A DNA stretch of 64,000 nucleotides from Tretioscincus oriximinensis (GCA_022410635.1 JAJVDF010000123.1:806043-870042); one strand, 5' to 3'; shown: positions 1 through 31,589, counted from the stretch's first letter. Notes: generated by a model not told the origin, from the sequence alone. Numbers and translations are program-made.

Positions 1-282
1 AGCGAAGGAGAACTCACAACCTCCTGTGGCAACGTGTTCCACTGGTTTATCACCCTTACTGTCAGAAATATTTTTCTGTTATCTAAACTAATCGAGTTCC
101 TTGCAGTTTCATCCCATTGTTTCTGGTCCTTCCGTGTGTCAATGAGAACAATGCTGAACCCTCTGCTCTGTGACTTCTCTTCAGATATTTGTAGACAGCT
201 ATCAAGTCCTGCACTGAGCAGAGGATTGGACCCAATGACCCTGGAGGTCCCTTCCAACTCTATAATTCTATGATTCTAGGTC
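1..282 (+). mobile_element. CR1 LINE 3' end with octamer tail
   Basis: The final part reads GACCCTGGAGGTCCCTTCCA, then ends in the tandem ATTCTATG/ATTCTA units that terminate CR1 elements. Upstream text (GTTCCACTGGTTTATCACCC) is typical CR1 3' UTR. The element is truncated by the window start. Confidence 0.8.
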
Positions 283-965
283 TCCTCACAGTCTTCTCTT
301 TTGCAGACTAAACATCCCTCAATCCTTTATCTGTGCACTGCGACATGTGCACTGCAATGGAAGAAAAGCCGAAAGTCTGCATATTTTACAGATTGGGTTA
401 TCAAACCCAATTTTAAAAAATGCATACTAACCTCAGGAATTAAAGATTGAATCCCAGATTTCCTGGAGGGTTATCAGGCTGCATGTATTGGGGATATTCC
501 ACTTGATCTGGGATATGTAATAACCCCACAATCAGCCTTATGTTGAATCAAATTAATATACTGGACCAGTGGACCACTGAGTGGTAACAATGGCACATGT
601 TTCATGTACTGGTACGTTGCAAGCTACCCCTTTCCAGATATGTTTCCATCCGTTGTATTGGAGTCTCTGAAGGCTGGGAACTGTTGCTATACAGTAGCTT
701 CCAAAGAGCATGTGGGGGCTGGAGCAATGAATGGAGAAGGACAGGCCATTCAAATGTAAATAGCCTTATTCTCCTCTACCCTCCGGGTTTGAGATGGGTT
801 GTTTCACCATGTCTCAGCACATAGAACACAAGAGTAGAAAGTTGTATGGGGAGCAAGGAAATAAAGTTCTGCTGAAATGTGCAACAAAAACCACTAATGA
901 CTGACTTCAGTTGTGCCAGGTAGATTTGTGATAATCAGGGCAGCTTCTCTGGTTGACCTTCCCTT
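283..965. other. Intergenic sequence, nothing recognised
   Basis: AT-rich sequence with only short chance reading frames; no repeat or gene recognised. Confidence 0.6.
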
Positions 966-1130
966 CACTATCCTTATTTATTTATTTACATTTTTATAGC
1001 ACCCTATATCCGAAGGTCTCTGGGGAGGTTACAATAAAATCACAATTAACATGTTAAAAACAGCCACATCTAAAAAATAGGGCACTTCCCATTTCCAGAA
1101 AACAATCCATAACAACCTTCTTCTAATTAG
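966..1130 (-). repeat. Short interspersed repeat with (AAAT)n tail
   Basis: Read on the minus strand it ends in AAATAAATAAATAAG after GAGACCTTCGGATATAGGG, the 3' tail shared by many reptile SINE/L2-type repeats. Related tails lie at 29058-29160, 39768-39840 and 56335-56425. Confidence 0.6.
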
Positions 1131-1179
1131 TTTAAATGGAAACACTGGTTGTTGTTTTAACTGCTCTTGCTGGAGTTAG

Positions 1180-1345
1180 GACTAAAAATGTGCCTGCTTT
1201 TTTATGCTTTTTTCACACAAGTGCTTGGATGCCGAGGAGCTTCACAAAACTTGCAGCAGCAGGAGCTCAAATGTAAAAAAAAAAAAGTGAAACATAGCTG
1301 CTGTTGTGCTGGAGGCAGGGCCTGCTGGAAAGTGTAGTCCAAACC
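1180..1345. repeat. Unnamed dispersed repeat, copy 1
   Basis: Shares a series of blocks with 49555-49705 in the same order: TTTTATG(T/C), a CAAGTGCTT block, CAGCAGC, and the end block CTGCTGGRAAGTGTAGT. The family is not recognised. Confidence 0.45.
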
Positions 1346-4225
1346 TCATCTGCCCAGCCTGTGCGAGGCCCTGTAAGCTTCTCTAGCCAATCTATGCTCA
1401 GTCCCGTCCACATATCTGCTTATAGGAAGTTGGCTGGGTGAACAATCTACATCATCTACATGACTCTCTTGCATGTTTTGTGAGAAAATCCCTTCTGCCC
1501 GAGGACACTAGTATGAGAAACGCTTGAGCCTGATATGGGGATTTTTGCCAGGAATTTTCTAGTTATTGAAACCAGGGCCAGAAGTGACATCCAAGATTTT
1601 GGGGCTCCAGGCCAAGATTTTATAGGCGGGAAACTCCTTGTACAGCCCATCTATAGACTTTTTGAGCAAACGTGGATGGTTTCCACTGGGAAAGCTGTAT
1701 CCTGAGGTGGCTTATTTATTCTTCTATACTCATGGATGTAGCCATAGGAGGAGAAAGGGTAGTTTCCTTAGGCATAAAATTCTTAGCGGTTGTAGCCTCA
1801 CTGTTTCCCCTCAATGTCATTCAATGCTGTCTGCCAAAAAAAGCAGGACTCAAGATGCACCACAGGGGCAGGCAAGCAAGCACCCACATTCATCCAGCAC
1901 ACCACCACTATTGTTATAGTCAACCCAGTGTAGACCTATAAGGCCTGCCTATTGGCATGCACCTGGAAGAAGGCCCGCTACTTCTGTAGCCACAGGTTTT
2001 AAATTAAGGGGTTGGGGTGAGTCAAGAAGCAAATGCTTGTCACATTCATCCAGTGCTCCACCAGTGAGTGGGCAGGGTAGCAAGCAGCAGTGAGGGACAG
2101 CATGCATCTAGTGTAGTGCTGCTGCCATGCCAATTTTAGTTCTGCCCCCTGCTTCCCAATTTCACTCTATTTCACTCCAAGAGCTTGCAGTAGGAAGTGA
2201 TTAGCTTAGGTGTAGTTTGGGATAGTGGGATGCCTGGGGTATGGAGAATACCCCACCTTGGGGTCCTCACCAATAAAGCACTGTCTGGATTGCTTTACTG
2301 TGGAATTGACATCTTGATGCAGCTTAAGATACAGAAATTCCAGTTCTGTCCCATACCAGAAAATTAACTTCTTAGAACTCCATGGAAGTTAGTGGGGTGC
2401 TCCATATGTTACCAGTTAAACACTTTTGGAATCCCACTAGTGTAATGGGTTGTTAAGGTAAGAGAGTGATTTTGGTAAATGTTGTCCTGCTTTGAACCAA
2501 ACTGGAGTGGCACAGGAGGAAAAGAAAGGGGAGGCAGAGAACATTTCATGTGTAAGTCATCCACCCACAGCTTTCTTATTCATCCACATTGTACATGATT
2601 CACCCCTGCTGGTTGAGTTCAGTTTCAGGGGGTGAACTCTGGAACAGATTAAGCTGCTAACCCAAAAGGTCAGATATGTGAGTCACATGATCCTGCCACA
2701 TCATGCAGCCATGATGCAAAGAATAAGCTTCCAAATATCTGTCTGTGGGTTTGCCGAACAGCATACAAGTGATTTCATCTGTGCTGCAACTCCTTCAGAA
2801 ACATATGTGCGTAACTACAATTTTTGTGCCAGAAAGCACATATCTTATAAAAGGCCAGATATAGACCATTATTTCTCCCAAATAGCCTTGTAAGAAAACA
2901 AATATTACGTACATATGCATATATGTATGGATATAATTTTACAGTTTTAATAAGAGAGGGGCAGAAAGGGAGAAAGGGAGCAGAGTTTTGGAAAAGGTGC
3001 AGTTTTTCCAGTCTTAGCCAAGGAAGAGAAGATCCAAGAAAAAACTGAGAAAGCTAGAGTCCTGGGTATCTTAAATTTAATTGAAATTCAAACAAATGTG
3101 TCCTAGCATTGCTCTATTCCCCAGAACACCTTTTTATCTCCAAAGAGAAGTCTCTGTTTGCCTCAGGGTCTGGAAATACAGAGAGGCAAGAGGAGCTAGA
3201 CAGGAGACCACAAGTAATTGCTTGTGCCAATGGAGAGAGTGCTAGAGCATAGGGTCTTCAGAACATGCCCAAGGATGATGAGAAATGGAAAGCAGGGAAA
3301 AGTGCACCTAACTAGATCCTCTGACCAGCAGCCAAAGTTAAGTCTTCTTAAATTCTGCGGCCACCCCCATCTTAACTTCCTTTGTTACCACAACATTGGT
3401 TCAGATGGATAGAACGAGGTATGCTTTGGCAAATGGAGAAAAGTGTGTGTTATTTTTCTCACCACCTACTCCCTTAATTTCACATCTGCTCCTTGTGTTT
3501 TTGGAGACGGGGGTGGCCCCAGCAGTGTGAGGGAGGGGCCAATGGAATGGGTTTTACATTTGAAATTGAACTTCCAACCTGAGACTGAAGAACAGGGTCC
3601 TTGTTTTGATACTTTTGGCTTGAGGGATTCTGACAGCATTTGGCAAGGCAAATCTTGGAATGGGGCAGGGGGTGGGGGAGAAAGCCATGTGGAATGGTGG
3701 TACCTGTTTTCCCTCCATTCTATTTTGCAATGCATGGTAAATAGGACACGATTGGTGTATTTTGTATATTTTATTTATAATTGCCTTTATTTTTATACTC
3801 TGTATCTTAGATCCAGGAGCACAAACTTCATAAAAGCAGAATGAATGCAGATAAAAATAGTGCCGCACACAATGGGGAAAGTGTTTCCTAATCTAAGTCT
3901 TGTAAAAAAAAACAGTAGCAGCCTGCAGTTGCCATCTTGGGGGTCTGCACCGATTCCTAGGAAGTAACACGAATGAATATTCTCATGATCTCCACTGCCA
4001 TTATCTCCAGCTACAGGCTAATCAAGTGCATGGGAATGGCTCTGCGATCTTCAGCAACACAGTTCTCAAAAAGAAGGATGAAGCATGTTTCCACCCAGGG
4101 TTCCCATAGCTGTGCCTGACAAGGGCAGAGTGAAAAGAAGCCCCAAACTGCCCCCACTGGGATCCCAAAAGGTAAGATTGAATTCATCTTATAGGATTGC
4201 AGCTGCGGTGGTATGGGACCAGCTG
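1346..4225. other. Intergenic sequence, nothing recognised
   Basis: Contains several open stretches up to about 130 codons, but none resembles a known protein, has codon bias or continues across splice sites. No clear repeat was seen. Confidence 0.5.
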
Positions 4226-4495
4226 CAGTGGTATGGCATAGTGGCACAGTGGTTAAGAGTTTTGATGTTTCAGCAGATGCCAAGTTTGAAGCTCTGTGTT
4301 GGGGTGAACATCCTTCTACTGGCCTAAGGTCTAGCCACCCAGCTATTGGAAAGTAAGAAATTCAGATTAGATAAATGGGAACCATCACAGTGTGGTGGGG
4401 AAGATAGAATGTAAATCTTTGGGTAAAAATATCTTGTAAGCCACTTTGATACCCTTCAGGTGAGAAAAGTGAGCTATAAAAACCCACTTCTATAG
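4226..4495 (+). repeat. tRNA-derived SINE-like repeat
   Basis: The 5' part, AGTGGCACAGTGGTTAAGAG, resembles an A box, and AGTTTGAAGCTCTG about 40 bases later resembles a decayed B box. The 3' part (TAAGCCACTTTGATACCCTT) resembles the reptile SINE/L2 common tail. Decayed; the family is not certain. Confidence 0.45.
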
Positions 4496-4859
4496 TTCTT
4501 ATACCGTTTATGCCAGGTGATGTGACAGCTGCAGAGATGTGGGCTGACAAGAGTGGAAGCAGGCTTCCTCTTCCTGCCCAAATCTGCTCCCCAACATGCA
4601 ACCGCAAGGAGCGCACCACTATGCTTCTCTGTACGTGCGTCTGGTCTTTCCAGCAATCATGAAATGCTGGCCAGCTGAATTGCTTGTGGAGATTCAAACT
4701 ATTTCATAATAATTGGGAGTAATTATTCCAGTTTCCCCTGGGAAGGCCCTGCAAGTCCAGTACACATGTTTATGTTCACTACTGTCAACAACAGAAGGTC
4801 TTCAACAAATCTCAATTCATGGACAACTCTGTATAATAGGAGATGCTTTTATTTCTATT

Positions 4860-5135
4860 TGAAACCCAACTAATACAGGCTTTAATAAATTAAAGTTCTA
4901 ATTGATTTGGCATCAAATTAGTAACCAATGCAGTTCTTTAAAAACTCACCTGATATGTCTTTGCCTGTCAGCAACCTAACTGCTACATAACACTTTATCT
5001 GCAATTTCCATATCATTTTCCAGGACACCCATGCAAACAGCATTAAAATATGCCAGAATAGAAGTTACCAGACATGTCCAGAAAAGCAGGAGCTGAAATA
5101 GGCATTCTTGATTATTGCCGCTACTTGAGCTTCAA
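4860..5135. mobile_element. LINE-derived fragment (CR1/L2 type)
   Basis: The order of phrases (GTAACCAATGCAGTTCTTTA, CAGCAACCTAACTGCTAC, CAAACAGCATTAAAATATGC) follows a common reptile LINE-derived repeat. The match is by memory of the pattern, without alignment. Confidence 0.45.
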
Positions 5136-5495
5136 GTGACAGAGATAAATGCAAGGGTATCCCTATATCATCTACTGGTCTCTTCTGGGGAGAACAGGAG
5201 CTGTCTTAAGGATCTGCATCTTTGGTGTGCCTAGATTCAGTTTTACTTTGACAATCATTCTATTATGCATTTTAACTAACATAATTTTCTGTATTAACTT
5301 TCTTGGACTCAAAGATAATTGGGGATGGTGATTATACTCATGAAATAAAAGGAAGTTTGCTCCATGGGAAGAAAGCTATAGCAAATCTGGATAATATACT
5401 GAAAAATAGAGGCGTCATCTTGACAACAAAAGTTGGTATAGTAAAAGCTATGTATGGCTGAGAGTTGGATCACAAGGAAGGCTAAGTGCCAAAGA

Positions 5496-5556
5496 AAGGA
5501 ACACCTACTTACCGTGAGGTGGTGTTCTGGAAGATGGAGAGGGAAGGGATGCCGGC
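5496..5556 (+). repeat. DIRS terminal segment A
   Basis: AGGAACACCTACTTACCGTG and the following bases are the reverse complement of 5862-5922, almost perfectly over about 60 bases. Confidence 0.7.
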
Positions 5557-5861
5557 TACACCATGGGTTATTCCATCGGACTCCCCTGCAGGAAAGCGAC
5601 AGAATGGTACCTCCCTGGGGTATATAACCCCGCCCATATAGGGAGGCCCAGTCCTTTCTGGAAAACAAGTCTTGAAGGTCCATTGTTCCTCACACACTGT
5701 CTTCCAACAAAAAATTCTGAAGTAGTTAACAAACGACCATGCATTAAATATTAACTACAGTTAATTGTACACAATCAAGAATGTAGAAACCAACGTGAAA
5801 GAACACATAAAGGTAACATGAAAAAACNTAGAGAGAGACGCTCCCTAGTCGTCGGGTGGGG

Positions 5862-5922
5862 CGGCATCCCTTCCCTCTCCATCTTCCAGAACACCACCTC
5901 ACGGTAAGTAGGTGTTCCTTTC
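5862..5922 (-). repeat. DIRS terminal segment A, inverted copy
   Basis: Ends in CGGTAAGTAGGTGTTCCTTT, complementary to segment A. Together with 5496-5556 it forms a stem with a roughly 300-base loop. Confidence 0.7.
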
Positions 5923-5963
5923 ACGGAAGATGGAACCGGGAAGGGATGCNGGCTACACCATGG
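5923..5963 (+). repeat. DIRS terminal segment B
   Basis: CGGAAGATGGAACCGGGAAG and the following bases are complementary to 7049-7090 on the other side of the recombinase remnant. Confidence 0.7.
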
Positions 5964-7048
5964 GACGTACCATAGCATGCCCCACAAAGGGAGGGAGACT
6001 AGGGAGAATTCGTCTCCAAAATGTTCCNAACCACCCGGCACCCTAAGGTGCCCATGGATGAATGAAAACATCCAACCTGTAGAGCCTAGTGGACACTGAG
6101 GAAAAACTTCCAGGTGGTTGCCAGACAGACCTCCTCTAAGGAGGCTCTATTGAAGTTCGCCCAAGGAGTAGAAGAGATCTAGTCGAGTGGGCAAAAATGG
6201 TCCCTGGAGGAGTATTACCTGTGAGTAAATAGGCCAACCTGATACACCCCACAATCCACTAATCCAAAGCCTTGGTAGAGGCTGTATGCTTCTTGTGAAT
6301 GGTATGAAAAAAGGACGGAAAAAGATCCTGTCCTGCGAATAATCCTGCGGCCGCTTAATGTAGGTCAATAGAGCTCTATGAGCATCTAAGGTGTTCCAGA
6401 AGATCCCCAAGGGGGTCTTGAGAATTGGACAAAAGGGTACAGTGATATCCTGTGTAACGCGATAGATTAAATGAACCCCAGGTAAAAATCCTGGGCTGGA
6501 CATAAAAAAAACTGGACCGTATGTAGACTCCAAAAAAGGCACCCCGTGTTTAACCGGTCCTGAAGCAGTTTTCCCAGCCTCAAGAAATCTCTAAAAAATG
6601 AGGATGGAAATCGTCAGAAATGCCCAGGACTGAATCTAAGGCTGCTACCTGTNGTTTCAGGGCACCNTAAGCTAAAAACTATATCNGCTCCCCGTCGAAG
6701 AAACTCAAACACCTTCCAAGGGAGGATGAAAGGGTCTATCCCTTGAGCCATAGCTTAGGTACAACAAATCTTCCAGGTTGAACTGTACAAGGTTAAGGTG
6801 GATGCCCTGTTTTCCAATACCAGGTAGTAATAACCTGCTCAGATCACTCTAGTTTTCGGAATCGAAAGTGTTGAGGAGCAACGCAGTAGTCGTAACCATT
6901 GAGGATCTGGATGGCAAAATCCTCTCTGTANTAATAGAGCAAGTCGTTCAGCCAGGGGGACAAGAGGGCGTCGGTTCCTTCCGCTTATGGGTACCAACAC
7001 CTGGAGAGGAACCTGGGTACTTGGGTGTTGTCGGGTGATGCAAATAAC

Positions 7049-7090
7049 CCATGGTGTAGCCGGCATCCCTTCCCGGTTCCATCTTCCGTG
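7049..7090 (-). repeat. DIRS terminal segment B, inverted copy
   Basis: CCATGGTGTAGCCGGCATCC and the following bases mirror 5923-5963. Segments A and B are directly adjacent at 5922/5923, the kind of joined terminal arrangement that DIRS elements carry. Confidence 0.7.
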
Positions 7091-7167
7091 AACTGATACT
7101 TTCAAACAGTGCAGTTCACACTCCGAGAGTCCCTTGGACTGCAATCAGATCAAGTTACTCTATTTTT

Positions 7168-7639
7168 TTGTTACGAGAAATATGGAAATTCAAATATAAG
7201 ATACAATGTACTGGAAAAGACCCTATGTTGGGAATCATAAAAACATATTACATCTGGCTGGAGTTGGCCACAGACAAATCAAACAATCTCAAAAACACCA
7301 TATTAGATATTTTCATATTAGGAGATTTCTTCAATTGCAACAATAACGTTATATATGTGATACAATGCCCATGCCCAAAATTATATATAGGTATGACTTC
7401 GAGAGCCGTTAGAACTAGGATCATAGAACATAGTTGTTTAAAAAATAACAAGACTCAAGCCTTGTTAGTGAAACATTTCATACAAAAGAAACATGCATTT
7501 AATGAATTCACATTAAAATTTGGATAAAATTAGTAAATATAATACATTGAATGTTCTGCAAAGGAAGGAACTTCTCTGGATTAATAAATTAAGATCTTAT
7601 TCTCCTTATGGTCTTAAGGAGGTTAATTGGCTAATCTGA
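7168..7639 (+). pseudogene. GIY-YIG endonuclease C-terminus of a Penelope-like element
   Basis: The frame opens around 7168 and shows VIYVIQCPCPKLYIGMTSR followed by RIIEH and LVKHF, the GIY-YIG nuclease core used by Penelope-like elements for target cutting. It stops at 7525-7527. A shift in frame restores the family's C-terminal block ELLWINKLRSYSPYGLKEVN, ending with TGA at 7637-7639. One frameshift and the loss of the reverse transcriptase make it inactive. Confidence 0.78.
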
Positions 7640-8018
7640 TACTAGGTAGCCAGCTTTTCTGAAAATGTCTTTATCCCTTTGTTTCTGTATATTTTTAGTT
7701 TTTTAGGATTTGGGTCTTGCCTCTTTTGATAGGGCAGGTTTAGTTTTATTTAGACTGATGGTTTGAATGTTTTATTCATTATTACTAGTATATGGACCTT
7801 TTTAGCATTATATTTGAGTAGAACCTGACACCTCGTGCCCTATATTCTTGGGGCAATTTTATGCCCATGTAGAAGCATTGTTTGAGTATGGTTGTGCTTT
7901 TCACTTTTATGTGTATTTTTTATTCTTTATTTTCATTATGCTTTGTATATTTTCACTTATACTTGTTAATTATTTTGCTAAATGATTGTTTAATGTTTGT
8001 CATACTTTATAGTGGCCA

Positions 8019-8043
8019 CTGTGGAAGACCCTTGAGGTCGAAA
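8019..8043 (+). ncRNA. Hammerhead-ribozyme-like motif with damaged core
   Basis: CTGTGGA stands where CTGANGA is expected, followed by a perfect short stem GACC/GGTC with loop CTTGA, then GAAAC. Stem II and the GAAA side are kept, but the A of the CTGA core is lost, so cleavage activity is unlikely. Confidence 0.4.
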
Positions 8044-8324
8044 CTCATCTGGCCCTCGTGCAATGAACTTTGGACTTGTCCCTTGGACTTTTCCACTAGG
8101 AATGCTTCATTTTATTTCTACCATTTGAAATCCACTATTTTACCTGTTCCATTTGGGATCCTATTTTGATGAACTTTTATTGGACTATTTTAAAGACTTG
8201 GTCTGCTCCTTTAGCCTTATGACCGTTGAATGTTTGATTAAATATTTTGTTCATTTACATTTATATATATTTTCTATTTCTGTTCTGGTTAGCCTTTTGT
8301 CGCGGCCTCTCAGGGTTTTATACT

Positions 8325-8395
8325 CGTGGAGTTGGCCACAGCCCATCTAGTCTATCATTCTGTGTCATGCAGTATCTCACCAATTGTTTCTTAGT
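8325..8395 (-). repeat. CR1 3' fragment (short)
   Basis: GGCCACAGCCCATCTAGTCT followed by ATTCTGTGTCATG and CACCAATTG matches the end of the CR1 copies elsewhere in the window, in minus orientation. Confidence 0.55.
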
Positions 8396-8849
8396 ATTAT
8401 CAAACAAAGATAAAGGTAAATTTTCATCTGCTTAAGTTCCGTTTAAATGACCTTTAGAGTTATCCCAGACGTTTGCCTAAAGATTGTAGGCAAAAGGAGA
8501 AAGATGAGGCAGATGATGAGATGAATAGTGCCATGGAAGCAACAACATAAACTTGGTCCATCTTTGAGATGCATACAGGATCTGGTATGCTATGGTTCCT
8601 AGGATTATGAAAAATAGGACATGATTGAACGAATTGTGCCACGAGTGTTTACAATATAGGGCAGCGGAAACAGACACACGGATCTCTTTAATTGATGTAC
8701 CATATATTTCAGAACAGCAAGCATGATTTATTCTGAGCTACTTGAATCATTTTAATTCTCCCCATCATCCTTCAAACCAGGAATTTCAAACTACATTCTC
8801 TTGCAGCAAAATATACCGTAATTAAAAATTGCTTAAAACTAATGACCGT

Positions 8850-11800
8850 AAGTATCCTAAGGCACGAGCCTTTATTCAACACATTTGACACTACATAAAA
8901 CATCCATCAGTGCAGTGCAATGAATGACACAAGACTGTATGATAGTCACTGAAGTTCCTCTCATGCCGCAGATACCAAGTGTACACAAATATCCACACAA
9001 ATTTTGAGCAATGTTTCAAGAGAAAACTGTTAAAATAAACGTTTTAGCCTTCTGAAGTAAAAATGAAAGACAATTAAACTGTGTTAGAAAAAAAGGTTGG
9101 AAAAAGTATGGCTATATGTGCATAATTACATTCTGGAAAAATTGCAGTAACTGAAGGATCCTTTCACAAATATGCAACTATTTAAGAAACCATGGATAAC
9201 TCACAAATTCAACCAGCATAACCATTCCTTTACAAGCTTAAAATACCAATACACATAATGAATTATGCTCAAGTTCTACCAGGGGTGGCGGAAGAGTTCT
9301 CATTTACGTGAACATAAAATGCTTTAAGCCAGCAACAGAACACATTTTAGATCATACACACTTTTCAACCTACAATCTGAGCATCCAACTATCATCCTTA
9401 GGATGCAATAGTATAACTAGATTATGGCCTGCCTTCATTGAGAACAGTCCAGAATTAAGTATGCTGACCAGAGAAAGCATTGTCTTGTGAGCAGCACTGC
9501 TGAGCATTATTCAGAAAAGAGTTTTCATCAAAACTGCTCAGAAGATGATACTTTTTATCAAATGAGGCATTAGTCATTATACAAACAACTTTTGTTATAA
9601 TCATAAAAAAATATATTCTAGGTCAATGGTAATCTTTTCAGTAGAAATATACAGGATTATGAGAAGTCAGGTAACTTTCAATAGTTAATTTGCACAAGGA
9701 AATAAGCTTGGTGAAGGAGAAAATTGGCTCAGATCCTGAATAACATTTTGCATACTAATAATGACTACTCAAGCAACATTTTTAAAAGTCCAGTGCTTAT
9801 AGCAAAAGGATGGTTTATCAATGTAGTTATATCTGAAGTTACGTAAGCACTGAATCCTAATAAAAATGATTCAAGTCATTTCTCACAGGACTGTGGTCAG
9901 AAGTGAGGCATGGTTTCGTTATCAAACTAAGAGGCAAATGTTTTGCTTTCTGAATCCAATAAGCAAAAAGTTTACCAACATTATAACAGAGTATTCTTCT
10001 GTATTCAGTTCCTAACATAGCATTTAGAAAGTTACATTTTTCCTTCTCACTGTTGTACGCTGCATCTTTCCCCACTCTGTGATAGATCTGGGGATAGTTT
10101 TAAGGGTAAGAAATGGGATCAAATATAGTATCAGTGGAATTTGCTCATATGGCACCATTTACTGCCTTGACATAGGTTTTTAGCAGTTTGAATAATATTT
10201 TATGCGAATTGCAAGTAGACTAAAAATCAACAAATGCAATATAAGGAATTAAAATGTTACTGCTCTTTTGCTGCTGAAGGAAAAGTTTGTTGACTTTTGT
10301 TCAATCAAAACCTTTTCCCACTGTAGTACTTCCAATAAATCTAAAAAAGCTTTCTTATTGACAGCCAAGTTAGGAAAATATACATATACTATAGAAATGT
10401 ATACTATGGCTTGTATTGGATTAAATAAGAAACCTCTTGGTTTTAAAGCAAAAGTGGATTGGTCTGCCATGAAACCTCAAAATTCAGCAACAGTTCTAAC
10501 AGCTTAGAACAATTAAACAACCAAAAGGTTAATGATTTTTAAAGAATGAGAACCCATAAATATTAAAGGTTCAATTAGTTATGGTTGCTATAGGGATTTT
10601 GTAGAACTAGCTACAGTAATAAAAAGGGTAAAACACAATTGTTCTAATATTTTAATGCAGTACTAATAGGATAAGAATGTACCTTAAGAACTGCATATTA
10701 AATCCTTTTATTCTACTCAGCTGTAGAAAATATATGTTCCCCCCACATTGAAATAAAGCTTTCAATGATCAGGAATAAAGTAATTCTGATACCAGATGCA
10801 AGAACGCTGTGGGGTTTTATACTTGTTTTTAGACATACAGCATGCATGTGTGTGCATGACCATNCATACACCATTGAAAGTTGCAGTTNAGGTACTTATT
10901 TCAAATTAAAAGATAGTCTACACTGTGCGATAAATATCAACTTAATAAAAGTAATATGAAAACATCAACAATTTAGGTCCTAGTCAATGCTGTTCATGGA
11001 AGTACCAAATGTACATTGAAATTTTAATCAGATATTGTATTTTAGTATACTAGCAGTATTATTTAGGCTTGATTCACACTAGTCCTTATTTNGTTCTAGA
11101 AAATGGTCTAAGGGTCTGTTGGTCACATGCCATTCTGGGCCAGCACAGGTCTATGTTAGCCTGAAATGATCCTTGCACCATTTCCTGGAACACAGTAAGG
11201 GCAACTATGAATAAAATCTTAGTAACTACTGCATATACTCCAGCTATCTATTGTAAACATTATTCAGGATTCTATTTTGAGATTTAAAGCCTTTGGTATA
11301 ATGGAAGAATGAAGATAGAACACTGAACAGTTAGTTGCAGTCTAATGCAATTTTCAGTAGTGGAACTGAAGACCTCATGACATTTTTATACAGTGTAATA
11401 CCAAGTTACTCTATAGCTCTCTCTATTAGACATTCACTCTGAAATATGATTAGGTATTCAGAGTTTCGTGGATCTCAAAACCAAAACAAAAAATTTAAAG
11501 CACCATTTGAAAAAGCAGCTAGTTTCAAAACATTTTTAAAAAGACTTCAAAAAGTCATATATATATATTAAAAAAACAGCAATGCGGGGCTTCAAATTAG
11601 AAAATAGGATCTAGACAACAATTATGTAAAATCTGACCTTAAACTGTTACCTGGCAATCCATGGTTTTTCCAATTTGAAGATACTCATTGATTTTTTCCT
11701 TGAAACATTACTTAAAGGCAAAGTGAAAAACACTCGAACTTTTAAAATAGAAAAGCATTTTCTATTGTTTCTGAATGAACAAACAGAAATTGTGCAGATT

Positions 11801-12199
11801 TTTCAACAAAAAAGGAAATAATGTCTTCAATTCTAAGTCCAGAAATTAATTTTAAAAACATCTCTAATCATCAAAGAAATATTAGTTGTATTATTAAAGC
11901 TTCAAATAAAGCATGTAAGATTTTCTGCTGCTTATTCCACTCTCACTGAGATTATACTTGTGTGAAAATAAGACAGGTCCACTTTCAAAGACTTTAAATG
12001 AAAAGTATAGATTGTGAGAACGTTAAAAAAGCTAAACTCATATTGAAGTATTATAAGCTTTTTATGAATTAAAAATATATTATTTCAACCAGTGTCCTTT
12101 AATGAACATTACAAAGTAGTCCTTCTTTCTGTGGTGATGGAACTTTTTAAATAATCAAAGTCTTCTATTAAAACAGTGTCCTCCAGAATCGTGCTTTCC
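8850..12199 (-). other. Probable 3' UTR of the TRAM-like gene
   Basis: About 3.3 kb of AT-rich DNA follows the stop codon without any repeat that I recognise, unlike both flanks. On the minus strand an AATAAA lies at 8871-8876, which could end the transcript near 8850. Another TTTATT-type site lies near 10707, so shorter isoforms are possible. The boundary is inferred and no transcript evidence is available. Confidence 0.4.
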
Positions 12200-31460
<19,261 letters not shown>

Positions 31461-31509
31461 CAGCCACTGGTTTCTTTTTAAAGACAGTCCTTTTGCATTC
31501 TGACTTGGC

Positions 31510-31580
31510 CATGCTTACCTGTCCTGAGCCTTTGGGATATACGGGGCAGGATAAAAGTATATAATAAATGAAACGAAACA
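31510..31580 (+). repeat. SINE/L2-type 3' tail
   Basis: CCTGAGCCTTTGGGATATAC followed by GGGCAGGATAAAAGTATATAATAAATGAA is the reptile SINE common tail. The 5' part is unclear. Confidence 0.5.
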
Positions 31581-31589
31581 AAACCACCC

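Larger units (their letters stand above)
5494..7110 (-). pseudogene. DIRS-like tyrosine-recombinase retrotransposon remnant
   Basis: DIRS elements use a tyrosine recombinase rather than an integrase and have unusual inverted or split terminal repeats. On the minus strand, three frames give conserved pieces in order: a YSSTWK block, GIDPF and VFEFLRRGAD (about 6.70-6.80 kb); QVAALDSVLGISDDFHPHFL (about 6.60-6.66 kb); then LDAHRALLTYIKR and the following RIFFRPF (about 6.3-6.4 kb). These correspond to the core-binding and catalytic regions of the recombinase. Frames are broken by stops and indels, so it is dead. The ends carry mutually complementary segments (see the repeat entries). No reverse transcriptase part was recognised. 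Confidence 0.65.
7150..8410 (+). mobile_element. Penelope-like element, 5'-truncated 3' end with GIY-YIG endonuclease
   Basis: The coding part (next entry) is followed by about 770 bases of AT-rich 3' region that contains a hammerhead-like motif at 8019-8043, as in the pseudo-LTRs of Penelope-like elements. A short minus-strand CR1 scrap lies at about 8330-8390. The reverse-transcriptase part is missing. The related palindromic piece at 34995-35955 shares the block around GAAA and the following TCTGGC. Confidence 0.7.

Noticed and set aside
3443..3868. Open frames of 104-133 codons on both strands
   Set aside because: Opposite-strand overlap and low-complexity content; no family resemblance.
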